A stretch of DNA of 64,000 nt from Nigrospora sphaerica (taxonomy: Eukaryota; Ascomycota; Sordariomycetes; Amphisphaeriales; Apiosporaceae), in the NCBI GenBank assembly GCA_018287875.1, contig JAGVVL010000002.1, positions 4,092,001-4,156,000 on the forward strand. Direction: 5' to 3'. Position 1 is the first letter of the stretch. Each line of letters starts with the position of its first letter. The translations under genes and the position numbers were made by a program. This document shows, one piece after another, positions 35,325-46,583 of this stretch. The notes under the pieces were generated by a model, which saw nothing but the letters and a program-made list of their open reading frames with translations, was not told where the DNA came from and did no database searches.

Positions 35325-37171
35325 TCACTCTCCCCTCGGCCACGGCGCCCCTCTGGTGATGTGGACCGGCGGCGACACGACACATACGGTGCCTCTTCTT
35401 GCGTCGTTTCTCATGATGGGCAAGACGGGGCCCGAGTCATCACTCTGTTCCGGTTGTGCCTGGTAATATTCGTCATGGTCTGAACCAAGGGACGAGAGGG
35501 AGCGCAAATGGATCATCTCGGCGTCCTCCCTCGCCTTGCCACCCGCCGACGTCACGCTGGGCCTCGGTCCGCCAGCCTTGCTTGCCTTGTAGGACTCGTT
35601 GTACCGCGAGAGGGGTGGGGCCAGGGGCAGGGGCTTCGAGAGATCGACATGCTGTCCTACAAAGTCCCTAGGCGTCGTGTATTGCTCGACCTCGTCGCAT
35701 GTCGTAAAGAGGTTTTCCACGTCGCCCGACGGCGGGCGGTCGATTGCTTTTCGTCTTCCGCGCCACCAAAACATGCAGCCGCAACCACCTCCGAGTCGGC
35801 CCCGCCATCTCTTCGGCACGACGAGCTCATACATGGCCATTCGGCATCCCGCCGTCGTCCCAAAGACGAGGAACAGGAAGATGCCCGGCGACACGCCCGG
35901 CATGTAGAGGAACATGGTCGACCTCGCGCGCTCGACGCCAAGGTCGGGCTCTACGGCCTCCATGTCTTTTTCGTTATTGCGCATGGACTGGAGCTGGAAG
36001 AGCGTGTTGGTGACCTCGAATATGCTATTTCGTGTGAGCTGTGAGTTCATCATGCGCGACGCGCGCTGCGACGGCGTTGGTTGGAGAGGGGCTTACCCCA
36101 AGACGACAAAGGCGCACGTGAACCGGACCATGAGCCACCGGTCATACAAGCCCTGCTTCTTCACCGTTCTTTTACCTGTGCTGCTCTGCGTCGCCGTGCT
36201 TTGCGTGCCGGTGCCCTGGGTCGCCGACGTCGCGCCTGACCCTTCTGCCGGCCAGTTGGACAGCTTTGTGCGAGTGCTTATATAGCGCACCAGAATGGCG
36301 ATGACGGTGGCGCTTCCCATAGCCAGGCTAACCATCACTGCCGAGGAACCCGCCGGTTAGTTTACCGGCCACGCGCGGTTTTGGCGGGGTTTGTTGGTTA
36401 GGGAGCAGCGTACAAGGCAGGTCGGCAATCAGGATAAAGACCACAAATTGCTTCTGGATGGCGGGGACTCGGAGCAAGAGGATAGTCATCAGAGGGAACA
36501 GGACTGATATCCATTTCCCGGCCAGGTTGATGCGGCGCAGGATCGTCTTTAAACTGTTCTTTTTGTTGAGATCGTATACAGTCTGAGCCAGCTCGCCAGC
36601 CCTGCAGAGCACGTCAGACCCGTTGTGCGTGTAGCGCCGACAAACCCCGAAAGGAATGAATGGCCTACGGGATTTACTCACCAGAACATGACCAGCATGG
36701 CCTCGACGCTGTAGGAGTAGTACTCTGGCGGGAGAGATGGGAGTCAGTGGGGCGCCTTGAAGGAAGCAGGGGCAACACACGGATGTAATACAGAACAAGA
36801 TCTATCCCGACGGATCCATTGGCAATGGCGCTCTCGGCGTTGACGCGGTACGAAACCCGGCGCTCAAACTGCTCCGTGACTACGTCTTTGTACGACGTCA
36901 CGTCATGGCCTTGCTGGATAATGGAGGCGGTGGTGCTCGTCAGCGTGAAGTAGGCGAGGATGGAGATGTCTGGGGCCGCGGACGGGGTAAGTCAGTGTTG
37001 GGGGGTCGAGGGGGGTTACGGACGGTAGCGTCACGCACAGGACAGTCCCTCCCGGTAGATGCGAGCGACGTAGATGAACAGGGCGCTGCAGATCCAGCTG
37101 ATGGACGCGTAGGTCAGGGACAGAGCAGCAGCGCCCTCGGCGCCGGCGGGCAGCTGGTTTACGCCGGGCAT
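35325..37171 (-). CDS. Fungal seven-transmembrane protein of unknown function
   Basis: Six exons on minus: 37039-37171, 36781-36969, 36682-36724, 36414-36601, 36097-36337 and 35325-36024. All boundaries are GT-AG with matching phases; 497 aa. The reconstructed protein has about seven hydrophobic segments, starting at A-L-S-L-T-Y-A-S-I-S-W-I and ending with M-P-G-V-S-P-G-I-F-L-F-L-V-F-G, followed by a 170-residue cytoplasmic-type tail rich in Ser, Pro, Arg and Asp. The layout is GPCR-like, but I recognise no named receptor family. A Ser/Thr/Gly/Gln-rich loop lies before TM6. The 43-bp third exon is small. The acceptor of exon 6 is AAATAG rather than the nearer CAG, because only this keeps the frame. 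The start is the ATG at 37171; the frame extends upstream only to a GTG. Confidence 0.75.
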
Positions 37172-40100
37172 TGGGAAGCCGCAGTCACTGGCTGCCGGCA
37201 GCGTACAGAAGGACTTCGCGCAGCACCAGGCACAGAGATTGATGTGTCGGAAGCTTGTCACCAGGACACACCCAACAGAACACCCGGATCGGCGCGGCTA
37301 TATAGTCCCTTCACATATCGGCAACGAAGGAGGGCGGCGAGGGTATAAAAGACGTGGGGACATGACCAGGTTACGGCTGGGAGGGTGGTCCGCATCCCGA
37401 GCAGTTTTAGAAAGCCACAGCCGGCGTCGTGCCGATGCTCTTTTCATGCCGGCGGTGGTGGTGGTGGTGGTGGTGTGGTATACCCCAGAAGCCCAGTGTC
37501 CCGTCGATAGGCCGAGGAACGATGATAGGTAGAGATTTCCGTTCGAATGCCACATCAAACGATCACGGTCACAGCTCGGCCAGAGGCCTGACGGCCTACC
37601 CAAGGTCCCGCCTCCTTCACCTGCCCTGTTGAGCGGGCTAGGAGCACATGGCGATACTAGACGGGCTGGTGTGCATCGGCCGTTGTTCCCAATTAGTCAT
37701 TTGCCGTCTGTACCTCGACCCACATGTGGCTTAACTTGTTGCAACTGCAAGCGTTGCATGGGTAGTGCCCTCGAACGCCATCTCCCACAGGAGCACTGGC
37801 CCTCTTTTGACGGTCACATCCGCCCGAGCCGTGACCGGCCGGGATGAACTGGGGGGGAAGGGGGCGGAAGAGCCCTGAGGGGGAAAGCGGACCTCGCGGG
37901 AACCCACGATGTAGGACAAGGCTAGAAAGTGGCGTCTTGCCCGGAGCACATCCAGCGGGGCAAGCTTCCCATATACTGTGTACCTAGGCACTCAACGCAT
38001 AAAGCCCTCGGCGGCGTCGAGGCGGCTCCTCGGGGGGAGAAGTTCAAACATACATACATACCTTGGTTCTTCTCGTGCCATGCCACAAGGGCGGGCAGCG
38101 CAGTACCGGCTCTCGGGGCTGATCAAGCACCTGATCCAGGCCCCGTCCCATCGATGGATGACAGGGGCGAGGAAATTTGAGTAAGCATCAGCAACGAAAG
38201 AAGAAAAAAAAGAGGGCAACGCCCAAGGGCCAAAACCAGGGCTGGAACTAAGCAAGCTGCCAAGTGTTGGTCCAGACTGTCTCTCTCTCTCTCGGAACGG
38301 GCCCAACGGTCATGACGATGAATGCGGGCGGGTCTTTGGCTTTTCTAGGTCCCCCGTGAAAAAGCCCAAAGGGCGGGGGTGCGGCTTCCCCCTCGGCATC
38401 ATTGGTCCGTCGCCAAGCATGTAAGTGCTTACAGCCCAATGAACGCGGACACGGAACGTTTCCTGTTCGTCACCGTCACCCTGCCTGGTGCCGACAGCTC
38501 GGTTTTTTCTTTCTTTTCTGCTGCGTCAAATCAAACTGCGACGCTTCGTGCAGGGCGAGTACGGCCGTGCATTGGTCGGACGGTAAAACGGGCAGTCAGG
38601 AATGGAGGTTTCGGGGGACAGGCTCACTAAGCCCTAGGCGCCTGTTCGCGCAACTCCCCAGTAATTCTGAACCCTCCCCTCTCGGCGACACCACCGCCCC
38701 GTTTACCGGGTTGGCCGGGTTTGGGCCGGGCCGCCTACGGTCTGGAGAACCGTTAACTCTTCTGCCTGGGTGGCGTGCGGCAGAGAGACAGGGCGGATGC
38801 CGCATGAACTCCGACCCCTTCCTCTACTATATTCTCTCTGTGTCCTGGCAACGCCGCCCTTTGGTGCCCCCCCCCCCCTTCCCAAAATCTCTCCGCACGG
38901 GAAAGGATGCCCTGATATACCCTGCCATGCCCGAGAATGCTCCCCCGTCGTGGCTCTAGGCCCCGACGCTGCAGCTGCCAAGCGCGACCCCTCTCCCGTA
39001 TTCCGGATCCAGATGAAAGCCCCTCGGTCGGTACTGGTCTCGCCGTGGATCCTGTGAACCGAGAACCAAGCTTTGCTACTTGCCAGCATGCGCCATGTGT
39101 GATTCGCATTTACCCACAGATGCTTGGCAAGCGAATACGTACACCCCGTACGTATCATGCCATCAGCCCCCCGGCTCCCGTGCCCAAGTTGTTCGGCGGA
39201 AGCAGAAGCAGGAACCTCGGCAGGACGTTACTAGGTAGGCAGCCATGCACACACGTGGAGACTTACCAGCCGGCGCCACGAGGGAGACACGCCTCCAGGA
39301 GCGAGATTAACGAGATCTCGACCGCGTGTTCCAACGATGTGGTCGTGTCCACCGGCAAGTTTCGCTATCGAATTCTGCTGCAGATTCCGGACAGGAGACG
39401 AATGCGCGCCGGTAAATCACCCGCGCCAGGTCGTACTGAGTGCCGGCGAGACGGTGGTGGCCTCGTGCAGGCCGGACTATCCTCCTTCCGGCCGCCTCTC
39501 CCGGCGCAGCCAATGGGCGTATCACGGACATCTGCACCTGGATGCAAGTGCAATGCAAGGAGGAACATGGGGACATCGCCGGTGGAGAGAGGAGAGAGGG
39601 CCGGCTCTCTTGGGTAAAATCCGGAGCAAATGCATCCACGGTCTCGAGCGATGTGACCCTTACGCCACATCTCAAAGCTCGCCCTCGTGATAGAGAACCT
39701 GCTGGGACGGAAAAACTTCTGGACCGCGTACCGCACCGCCTCCGCTGCCCCTGGCCAAGATTCAAACCTCCAAAACCATTCGTCTTTGCTTCCCAGCGCC
39801 AAGTATGCGGTCTCGTCATGTGTACAGCATATCAAGGTTGCACTTCTATTCGCCCCCTTCACCTCCTTCCTCTTCTGCACATGCAACCGTCTGGCAATCT
39901 TCTATCGGCTTTCGTTATGGCAATCTCAAGATAAGGGGTTTGGACTCTGCTCCGGTCTGGGCAGCAGGCGGGCCTGAACGAGCATGGCGTCGTCCCTGAC
40001 CATGGCTTGCCGTTTACCCCGACCAACCGTGTCATGGGACTTCTCGCTGACTTGGGTCACGGGGTGAATGCCACTCTTCTCTTCGTCACTCAACAACCCC

Positions 40101-40501
40101 GTTCAAGACGAAAAGGGGGGGTGGGCGGGGCTGGAGACGGCTGCCGTTGCGATTGGGGTACGTTCACTTTGCTACCTGGAGGCCGGCGACGGACGGCAAG
40201 GTTTCCCGACGTGTAGACGGAGCGAGGTTTGATGTCAAGACTTCGTTGTCTGAAAGCGGGAAATCTCAAGGCCGAGGGTAGGGCGGAATCCAAGGACGGC
40301 ACCTAGTAATAGTACTGTCTTGCACAGTCATGCACTTGGTTCTTTTTCTTGACTCAGGAACCAGCTTTGGCGGTGTAGGTGCCTACACGGAAAAGGGGAA
40401 AATAGATCGAACAAGTGAGAAACACCCTGAAAGTGCCTGTATACTGGCAAATTATATTGTTTGAGCCCCCAGCGCAATCAGAAGCCTCTGCTCAGGGGTT
40501 G
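37172..40501. other. Gene-poor interval, 3.3 kb
   Basis: No supported gene. Contents are a (GGT)n run near 37447-37475, a TACCTAGG element at 37981, a (CT)n stretch at about 38279-38296, a C10-like run near 38868, and the palindrome GTAGGTGCCTAC at 40375-40386. Open frames are short and overlap on both strands without domain similarity. Confidence 0.5.
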
Positions 40502-43375
40502 CTACTGCAACAAGCGTACCAACAAGTTGCCCCAATCCTCTGGCTTGTCTCTGACGAGCTCAAACATCTCCGTCTTACGAGTCTCTGCCACAAGAACATC
40601 GGCGCCTTTTCTGAAATACGCCAAGACGCCACCCCGACCATCCAAGCTTGCCGTTATGCGGTAATACCTCTCGCCATTATCGGTGCTCTTCGGCGTCGGT
40701 AAGAAGCGCAGGTCATTTTCATTGCACCATTCCTCAATCTCTTCGCGGAACGATTTGGGAACCGATTCTGGCCCAGCAGCCTTCTCGGGCATGGCTCTAC
40801 CGACGGCAGGCTCGGGTCTCCGAGAGGAATGCGACTTGGCTTGACGAGCAGGCTTGCCATCTGGCGGCGACAACTTCTCCTGAACATCGGCGCCGAGCTC
40901 GATAGCCTGCTCCAGCATAGCCTGGCCCTTTTCGAATTCGGCCACGATGCTCTTTTCCTTCGAAAACTTGGGCAAGATGTCGTTCTGCCAAGACTCGTAC
41001 CAGGTGGCGATTTCGTCAAAATTAGACCCGTCGCTCGTTAGCCACTGGTAGAGTATGTCATGCCACATGGGGAAGACTTCGGCGGCAATGACCTCGGCTA
41101 CCATGGAGGAGGATATGACGTCGGTCCATTGGGCAATGCCCGCCAGCATGGGCATATAGGGATTTTGGTCGGCGGGATCGACCCGGAAATTCGTACGGAG
41201 ATATTTGGCCATGCTGGGAAGGAGATGGTGCATGACGAGCGGTTTCCACTGGTCCTGTGACGGCGTTGGGCGGAACACGTCCTTCCATCGCTTCAGGCCC
41301 GGGATCACTCCCCGGTCGAATTCCCACACGTCGATGAGCTGGCGGAACTTGCGGCGGATATCGGCCACCAAGCCCGTGCCCTTGGGGTCCAGGTGGTGTG
41401 CAGGGAGAAATTCCAACCAAGGGAATACCCAGAGGTGAGGTGGATGGTGTTGCTTCTTCCTCGGCTTCCAGCTCGCGATGGCGGCCTCGAGGCGGCGGAC
41501 GACTTGCTCAAGCAGCTGGGAGCGGACAAAGGGAGGGAAAAGTTTGTCCCATTTCTCAAACAAGGCGATCAAACTGTCGGCATCCTGGACATCCCATTGT
41601 TGTGTAATAGCCGTCACAAGCTTGGGAAAAAGCAGCTTGTAGATCATGCTTTCGTACGGCGTGGTAGACTTTTGATGGTGACGATGCGTGCCGTCGAGCT
41701 CATCGTCCACCCATCTCGACACAACTTTACTGCCTGCGGAGCTGGACTTTAGGCCGAGGACGCCCTGGATACTCGTGAGATCCGCGACCAGATTGCCCAG
41801 TTTGGGGTCCTCTAGTGGCTGCCACCCTTGCGCGGCATCTCGGACGAAGGGGTGAATTGCAGCAACGGCAATGGCAGCCAGTTCATCGTTGCTTTCACGG
41901 ACCTCGACCTTGCCTTCGACCTTCCGAAGTCCGGCGATGATGGGGTCCCACTCCTTGTCTCGGGCGGACTGCGATATCTCGTCTAGAACCGAGGCAAAGA
42001 CCTGGAGGCTTGCGAATTCGCTTTGCAGCTCATCTTGCTCTTGTGACCTCTGATGTGTCTCCATATCCAACCAGGCTAGAAACGGGTCAGCTGCTGTCTC
42101 TTCCGCGAGGCGTGGTAGAAGCTCACCTTTCCTCTCTTCCAAAGTCTTCCACTCTTCCACGAAAGCGATCAGATCTCTCTGGGCCCTGCTGGCCAGCTTG
42201 CGCGCCTCCGTCTGTTCCGCAACTTCCGTGCCGGCGGTAGGGGTCAAAAGTCCCGAGCCAGAAGTCAGCATCCTTTGGCCGGGCCCGGTCATGTCGAGAA
42301 TAGGGGCGAACGCGTCCGGAATGTGTAGCCCAGGAGCAGCTTTCTGCATGTCGCTGACGGTAAGATATTTTGTCTTGGGCCGTCGCGGCGTGCTGGATCC
42401 GCTCGCAGTGCCACTGTCGAGGCCCTGCCGTTTCTTCCGCTCTGCCTTCTTCTTCTTCTTCTTTTCCTCGTCCGAATCGGAAACCTCCTCACCGCGCATG
42501 CGTGCCGCTCTTTTCTGCTCTTGCCGCTCGCTCTTGGACATCTCCTTAACGAGACCAGGACCAGCGCCCTGAGGCCGCAGGGTAGGCTCGATAATAACAT
42601 TCCTGCCCTGACGCTCGGCACCCAAGCCCTGGCCTTCGACATAGCCCATCTTTGCCATCATACGTGCCGCGAAAGACTTTTCCTTGCCACCAGCCCCACC
42701 GCTGAAGGCGCTGGGTTTGGGTGCCGGCGACGCAGACGGCTCATGCTGGAACTCGGCCTTCAGGACCGGCGCGTTTGCTGATGATGGTACGAAGCCTGCA
42801 CCAAGTGGTCGGCTGCTGTCAAACTTGGACGCCGGGTTCCTGAAGAACTTTCTTGACGCCGCCGCCGTCGGGGCTGCAGGCGTCTCGGTCTGCGTCGGGG
42901 GCGCCCAGCCAAGCCCCTGGGCCGCTGGACGGAAGCCCAGACCGACGCCCGTCATTTCCTCGTCCTCGTCGTCCTGTTCCTCGTCCTCGTCGGGTACCTT
43001 GTCTTTGGCGCCAATACCGAAGCGACCAGTCTCTGCGTATTCTGCATCGTCGTCTTCGTCTTCATCGTCTTCGTTCGGTTCCTGCTGACCGACGGACACA
43101 AAAGCCATTCCCTTGTGTCGTAGGTCCTTCTTGCCTTTCCTTTGCCATCCAGGGCCGTCATCCTCGCTGTCGGATCCAAAAATACCCAGTGCGGCGCTCT
43201 CCTTCGCGTTTCGACCCGTACGGCGCTTTTTGCGAGGGTTGAAATCGCCGAAGTCGTCATCGCGGGGATCGGCAGAGGGTCGCTGCTGGTAGTCGTCCCC
43301 GGCATCGCTGTCAGAATCGGAGGACGAATATGCCACGGCGTCTGCCTTGGAGATGTTGCCCGGGTTAAACGACAT
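40502..43375 (-). CDS. G-patch spliceosome-disassembly factor, TFIP11/Ntr1 family
   Basis: Single exon, 957 aa. The N-terminus is acidic and serine-rich (TIP N-terminal domain, S-S-S-D-S-D-S-D). A G-patch spans residues about 235-280 (F-A-A-R-M-M-A-K-M-G-Y-V-E-G-Q-G-L-G). A Lys-rich stretch follows near 330. The long helical GC-rich-factor-like region covers about 430-850, with W-V-F-P-W-L-E-F-L-P and the C-terminal W-Y-E-S-W-Q. This is the fungal counterpart of human TFIP11 and yeast Ntr1/Spp382, which recruits and activates the helicase Prp43 to disassemble the intron-lariat spliceosome. The start at 43375 matches the conserved M-S-F-N-P and is preferred over an upstream extension of the frame. 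An intronless gene of this size is notable among intron-bearing neighbours. Confidence 0.92.
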   Translation of the reverse strand: MSFNPGNISKADAVAYSSSDSDSDAGDDYQQRPSADPRDDDFGDFNPRKKRRTGRNAKESAALGIFGSDSEDDGPGWQRKGKKDLRHKGMAFVSVGQQEPNEDDEDEDDDAEYAETGRFGIGAKDKVPDEDEEQDDEDEEMTGVGLGFRPAAQGLGWAPPTQTETPAAPTAAASRKFFRNPASKFDSSRPLGAGFVPSSANAPVLKAEFQHEPSASPAPKPSAFSGGAGGKEKSFAARMMAKMGYVEGQGLGAERQGRNVIIEPTLRPQGAGPGLVKEMSKSERQEQKRAARMRGEEVSDSDEEKKKKKKAERKKRQGLDSGTASGSSTPRRPKTKYLTVSDMQKAAPGLHIPDAFAPILDMTGPGQRMLTSGSGLLTPTAGTEVAEQTEARKLASRAQRDLIAFVEEWKTLEERKGELLPRLAEETAADPFLAWLDMETHQRSQEQDELQSEFASLQVFASVLDEISQSARDKEWDPIIAGLRKVEGKVEVRESNDELAAIAVAAIHPFVRDAAQGWQPLEDPKLGNLVADLTSIQGVLGLKSSSAGSKVVSRWVDDELDGTHRHHQKSTTPYESMIYKLLFPKLVTAITQQWDVQDADSLIALFEKWDKLFPPFVRSQLLEQVVRRLEAAIASWKPRKKQHHPPHLWVFPWLEFLPAHHLDPKGTGLVADIRRKFRQLIDVWEFDRGVIPGLKRWKDVFRPTPSQDQWKPLVMHHLLPSMAKYLRTNFRVDPADQNPYMPMLAGIAQWTDVISSSMVAEVIAAEVFPMWHDILYQWLTSDGSNFDEIATWYESWQNDILPKFSKEKSIVAEFEKGQAMLEQAIELGADVQEKLSPPDGKPARQAKSHSSRRPEPAVGRAMPEKAAGPESVPKSFREEIEEWCNENDLRFLPTPKSTDNGERYYRITASLDGRGGVLAYFRKGADVLVAETRKTEMFELVRDKPEDWGNLLVRLLQ

Positions 43376-44019
43376 GGTGGGCAGCAAAAGGGAGCAATGG
43401 AGACGCGTGCATCGACAGTCGCCGGGCTCGTCTGCGGTCGCTGAAGGCTGAGGAACGCTTCTAGGGCTGGGATTGCTGCTTTGCCATGGAAGATGTTGGC
43501 TGCGGCCCTGGAGAGCAGCGGCGCGTTGCAACAAGCAGCGGCAGGGTTGGGAGTTGTCGGGACGTCGTGCTGCGTGTGATGTTAACAGCTACTTTATCCT
43601 ACCGACTGTGGATTCCACTAGCTTGAGGTACCAAAGTACATACATGGGCAATCTCATATCTTATCGCCGTCTGGTCCTACAAGGCGAGCACCTCCAATAC
43701 GGATGAGATGCAGCATTCAGATGCCCTTTACGCTATAAGAGATGTAACCTGTCCTGCTGCTTTACAAGGCTAAAAGGGTAAAGATTTATCGTTATGCTAG
43801 TGGTAATTTGGTCTAACCTTTCTGAAAGTTGCGATTCGTATGCATCGTCGTCTATAGTGTCTCGTGGCACGGCCCTGCCCGCCACCCAGCTCGACTACTT
43901 TTCCACCAAAACTACGCCGTACGCCAACCAAAGATACGTTAACAAGAGGTAACCCACATCTGGTGCTGTCAAGAAGCCCAAAAAGCCTCAACTTCGATAT
44001 GCTTGCAGCTTCCGTTCCC
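43376..44019. other. Intergenic region, 0.6 kb
   Basis: No gene seen. It is the promoter side of the TFIP11/Ntr1 gene and the 3' flank of psf3. Confidence 0.5.
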
Positions 44020-44633
44020 TTATTTCTTGACGTTGTGCATCCACTGCTTCGCGGCCTTGTGTCCGTCATGCGCGCGCCGGAATAAAGACCGTTCCCACTC
44101 CTCCAGCCCACTTAGAAAACCCTCTCCTCGGACCACATCGTCTGTCGCGCCCGCCTTGCGCGCATAAAGTGCCGTCTCGCCGGCGCGGGTCACAAAGGTC
44201 TTCCGCAGGACCGCGCAGATCTCGGGTTCCTCGAACAAATCCAGCATGCGCGTCGCCAGCCCGTAAAAGTTGTGACTCTGCTCGCGCAGAGGCACGGCGC
44301 GCGGGTCCGCCTTGAGCGCTGAGATGACCTCGTTAGAGAGGGAAGACGGCAGGGACAGCGTCAGAAAAGGGGCCGAGTCGTCGGGGTTCGAGGACGAAGT
44401 CCGGTTGGCCAGGGCAAGTAGTTCTGCCATCCACAGGGGCAGCGACACGGGGGTCTGGGCATGGAGAGGTTGCGACGGGTTGTTGTCCAAATAACCCAGC
44501 TCGGGAACGTCGAGCTCGAACTTGCACGGCACTTTCTATAGACGGTGGTCAGCACCCGGCCCATTAACCGCAGCAGACGGCGATTACGCACTTCGGCGTC
44601 CGTGAGGATCGCGTCAAGATCGTAGTAGGACAT
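44020..44633 (-). CDS. psf3: GINS complex subunit Psf3
   Basis: Exons 44592-44633 and 44020-44535 (56-bp intron GTGCGT...TAG) give 185 aa. M-S-Y-Y-D-L-D-A-I-L-T-D-A-E joins to K-V-P-C-K-F-E-L-D-V-P-E-L-G-Y-L-D, the diagnostic Psf3 N-terminus. P-L-W-M-A-E-L-L-A follows, and the C-terminal helical part ends W-M-H-N-V-K-K. Length matches the family (about 180-220 aa). Psf3 is one of four GINS subunits that link Cdc45 to Mcm2-7 in the replicative CMG helicase in the nucleus. The acceptor TATAG was chosen over the later AAG because it restores K-V-P-C. Confidence 0.93.
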
Positions 44634-45801
44634 GGCGACGACACTTGTGGTTGGTGGCAAGTCGTTCAGGAGACGCGAGCCAAAAGCGCGTTCAGGACCA
44701 TCCAAAAGATGTTCTCCTGCTAATGCAAGTACCTAGGTACCGAGCGCGGGGGCGGGGCACAAATCGATGGGATGGAAGGCCAACCTGACTACACTTCCGC
44801 TAATAAGCAGCGTTGTTCATCCCCGTTCATCCTCCAAACGGATCTATGTATTAGCCAGTTAAGGACCTGGACAATATGGGATGCATTTGATTCAGGCGGC
44901 CTTGAAAACTTCGGGGTTTCTGTTTCCCTTCAAGTTGACCTTGGATTCAAGGAGGTCAGTCGTCGCACTCCATATCTATGATGGAGGTTACTACGACATA
45001 CTTGTCGCCAAATATAGAGAAGACGCAAGGCTTAGCTCTGCCCGTAATGGTGCATCTGGCTACCCATTACTTTAGGTAGTACGAATATAATGGGATGGAT
45101 GCTTCTGACGACCTGTGTCCTCTCGCTGGGACCGTGGGAATATTGGATAGATCCAGTACCACCGCACGGCCTTGTGTCGTGTAGACACCCTGACTTCATC
45201 TCAGGCAGGCATCCACTTGAGCACACTTTCCGTTAATCCGGAGGTTGCTTGATTTGCGTGACGGATTCAAAGTCCAATACACATAGTACTAACTAATGGG
45301 AATCATGGCCTCCTAAAGATACACCTCTGTGCCAGGCCTGACTGACCCTCAGCCTTAGGTACCCCTTTCATGCGTTCGGAGCAACGGGGCGGAAGCTACG
45401 GGCACGGCCTCGGTAACCGAAGGACTGAAGGAGTTCTCGCCCTCCGGCGGATCCGAGCGAGCTGAGCCAATCAGGCAGGATGTGGAGACCCAACCCGAAA
45501 GGAGCTAAGGCCATGACGAAATAATGAGAAGCTGGGGCTGTCGCAGCTTACAGTAGACCGAAGAGCTCCAAGGAACTAGATGGTTAGTGCTACTTACAGC
45601 TCCCGCAGCTCCAGCTAGCTCTTTCAAACATCCCCTCCCCATATCTCCTAACTACTCGACACCGTAACCGAAGACGCCTCCAGTTCCCCCCCACGGTATG
45701 TCAACGGCCACGTCCTCTCCGTCTCCCACTTTCCTTCTCTACCGCCGCGACCATCAACTAATTACCTGCGCACGTACTATCTAGTTGCTCAAACCACCAC
45801 A
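44634..45801. other. Divergent intergenic region between psf3 and sod2
   Basis: No gene supported. It should contain both promoters. A perfect palindrome, GTACCTAGGTAC, lies at 44729-44740, and a TAGGTAC copy at 45356-45362. The last 100 bp before sod2 is C/T-rich. Confidence 0.55.
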
Positions 45802-46583
45802 ATGCCCGCCCGTCTGCCTTCTACCGCCATCCGGGCCGTTGGCCAGGCTGCCCGATCAGCCATGGGCACCCGCCCGGCCAGCGCCTTTGGTGGTCTCACA
45901 TTTGCACGCGGCAAGGCTACGCTGCCGGATCTTGCTTGTAAGCTCTTGACCCTCCAGCGGCCCAATTGAGACTCCCGAACCGCCAAAGGACTAACCTCGC
46001 GCCACGCTACCCAGACGACTACGGCGCCCTCGAGCCGCACATCAGCGGCAAGATCATGGAGATCCACCACAAGGGCCACCACCAGACGTACGTCAACAAC
46101 CTCAACGCGACGCTCGAGACCATCTCGGAGGCCAAAGAAACCGGCGACTTTTTCAAAGCCGGTAGCCTGGCCCCGGCCCTCAACTTCAACGGCGGAGGCC
46201 ACATCAACCACACTTTGTTCTGGGAGAACTTGGCCCCGGCGAACCAGGGCGGCGGCGGTGCCCCCGAGGGCACGCTGGCCAAGGCCATCGAGCGCGACTT
46301 CGGCAGCTTCGACACGCTCAAGACGCAGGTCAACACGGCCCTGGCCGGCATCCAGGGCTCGGGCTGGGCCTGGTTGGCCAAGGACAAGACGGCCGGCACT
46401 CTGCAGGTCATCACGCGTGCCAACCAGGACCCCGTCACTGGAAACTATGTGCCGCTACTGGGTATCGATGCCTGGGAACACGCATACTACCTCCAGTACC
46501 AAAACCGGAAGGCCGAGTACTTCAAGGCCATCTGGGAGGTCATCAACTGGAAGACGGTGGCACAGCGGTTGGAGAAGGCTTAA
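45802..46583 (+). CDS. sod2: Mitochondrial Mn superoxide dismutase
   Basis: Exons 45802-45937 and 46015-46583 (77-bp intron GTAAGC...CAG) give 234 aa. Residues 1-40 are Arg/Ala/Ser-rich without acids, a mitochondrial presequence. The mature part starts L-P-D-L-A-Y-D-Y-G-A-L-E-P. Metal ligands are visible: His63 in E-I-H-H-K-G-H-H, His111 in G-H-I-N-H-T-L-F-W, and Asp and His in I-D-A-W-E-H-A-Y-Y-L-Q-Y. The G-G-G-H and Q-G-S-G-W-A-W-L patterns are typical of Mn rather than Fe enzymes. It dismutates superoxide to O2 and H2O2 in the matrix. The intron sits right at the presequence/mature boundary. Confidence 0.97.

Noticed and set aside
37172..37261. N-terminal extension of the seven-TM protein
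   Set aside because: The frame stays open but begins at GTG; the first ATG is at 37171.
45287..45293. TACTAAC branch-site match in intergenic DNA
   Set aside because: No suitable donor upstream or coding/RNA context; a chance match of a 7-mer.
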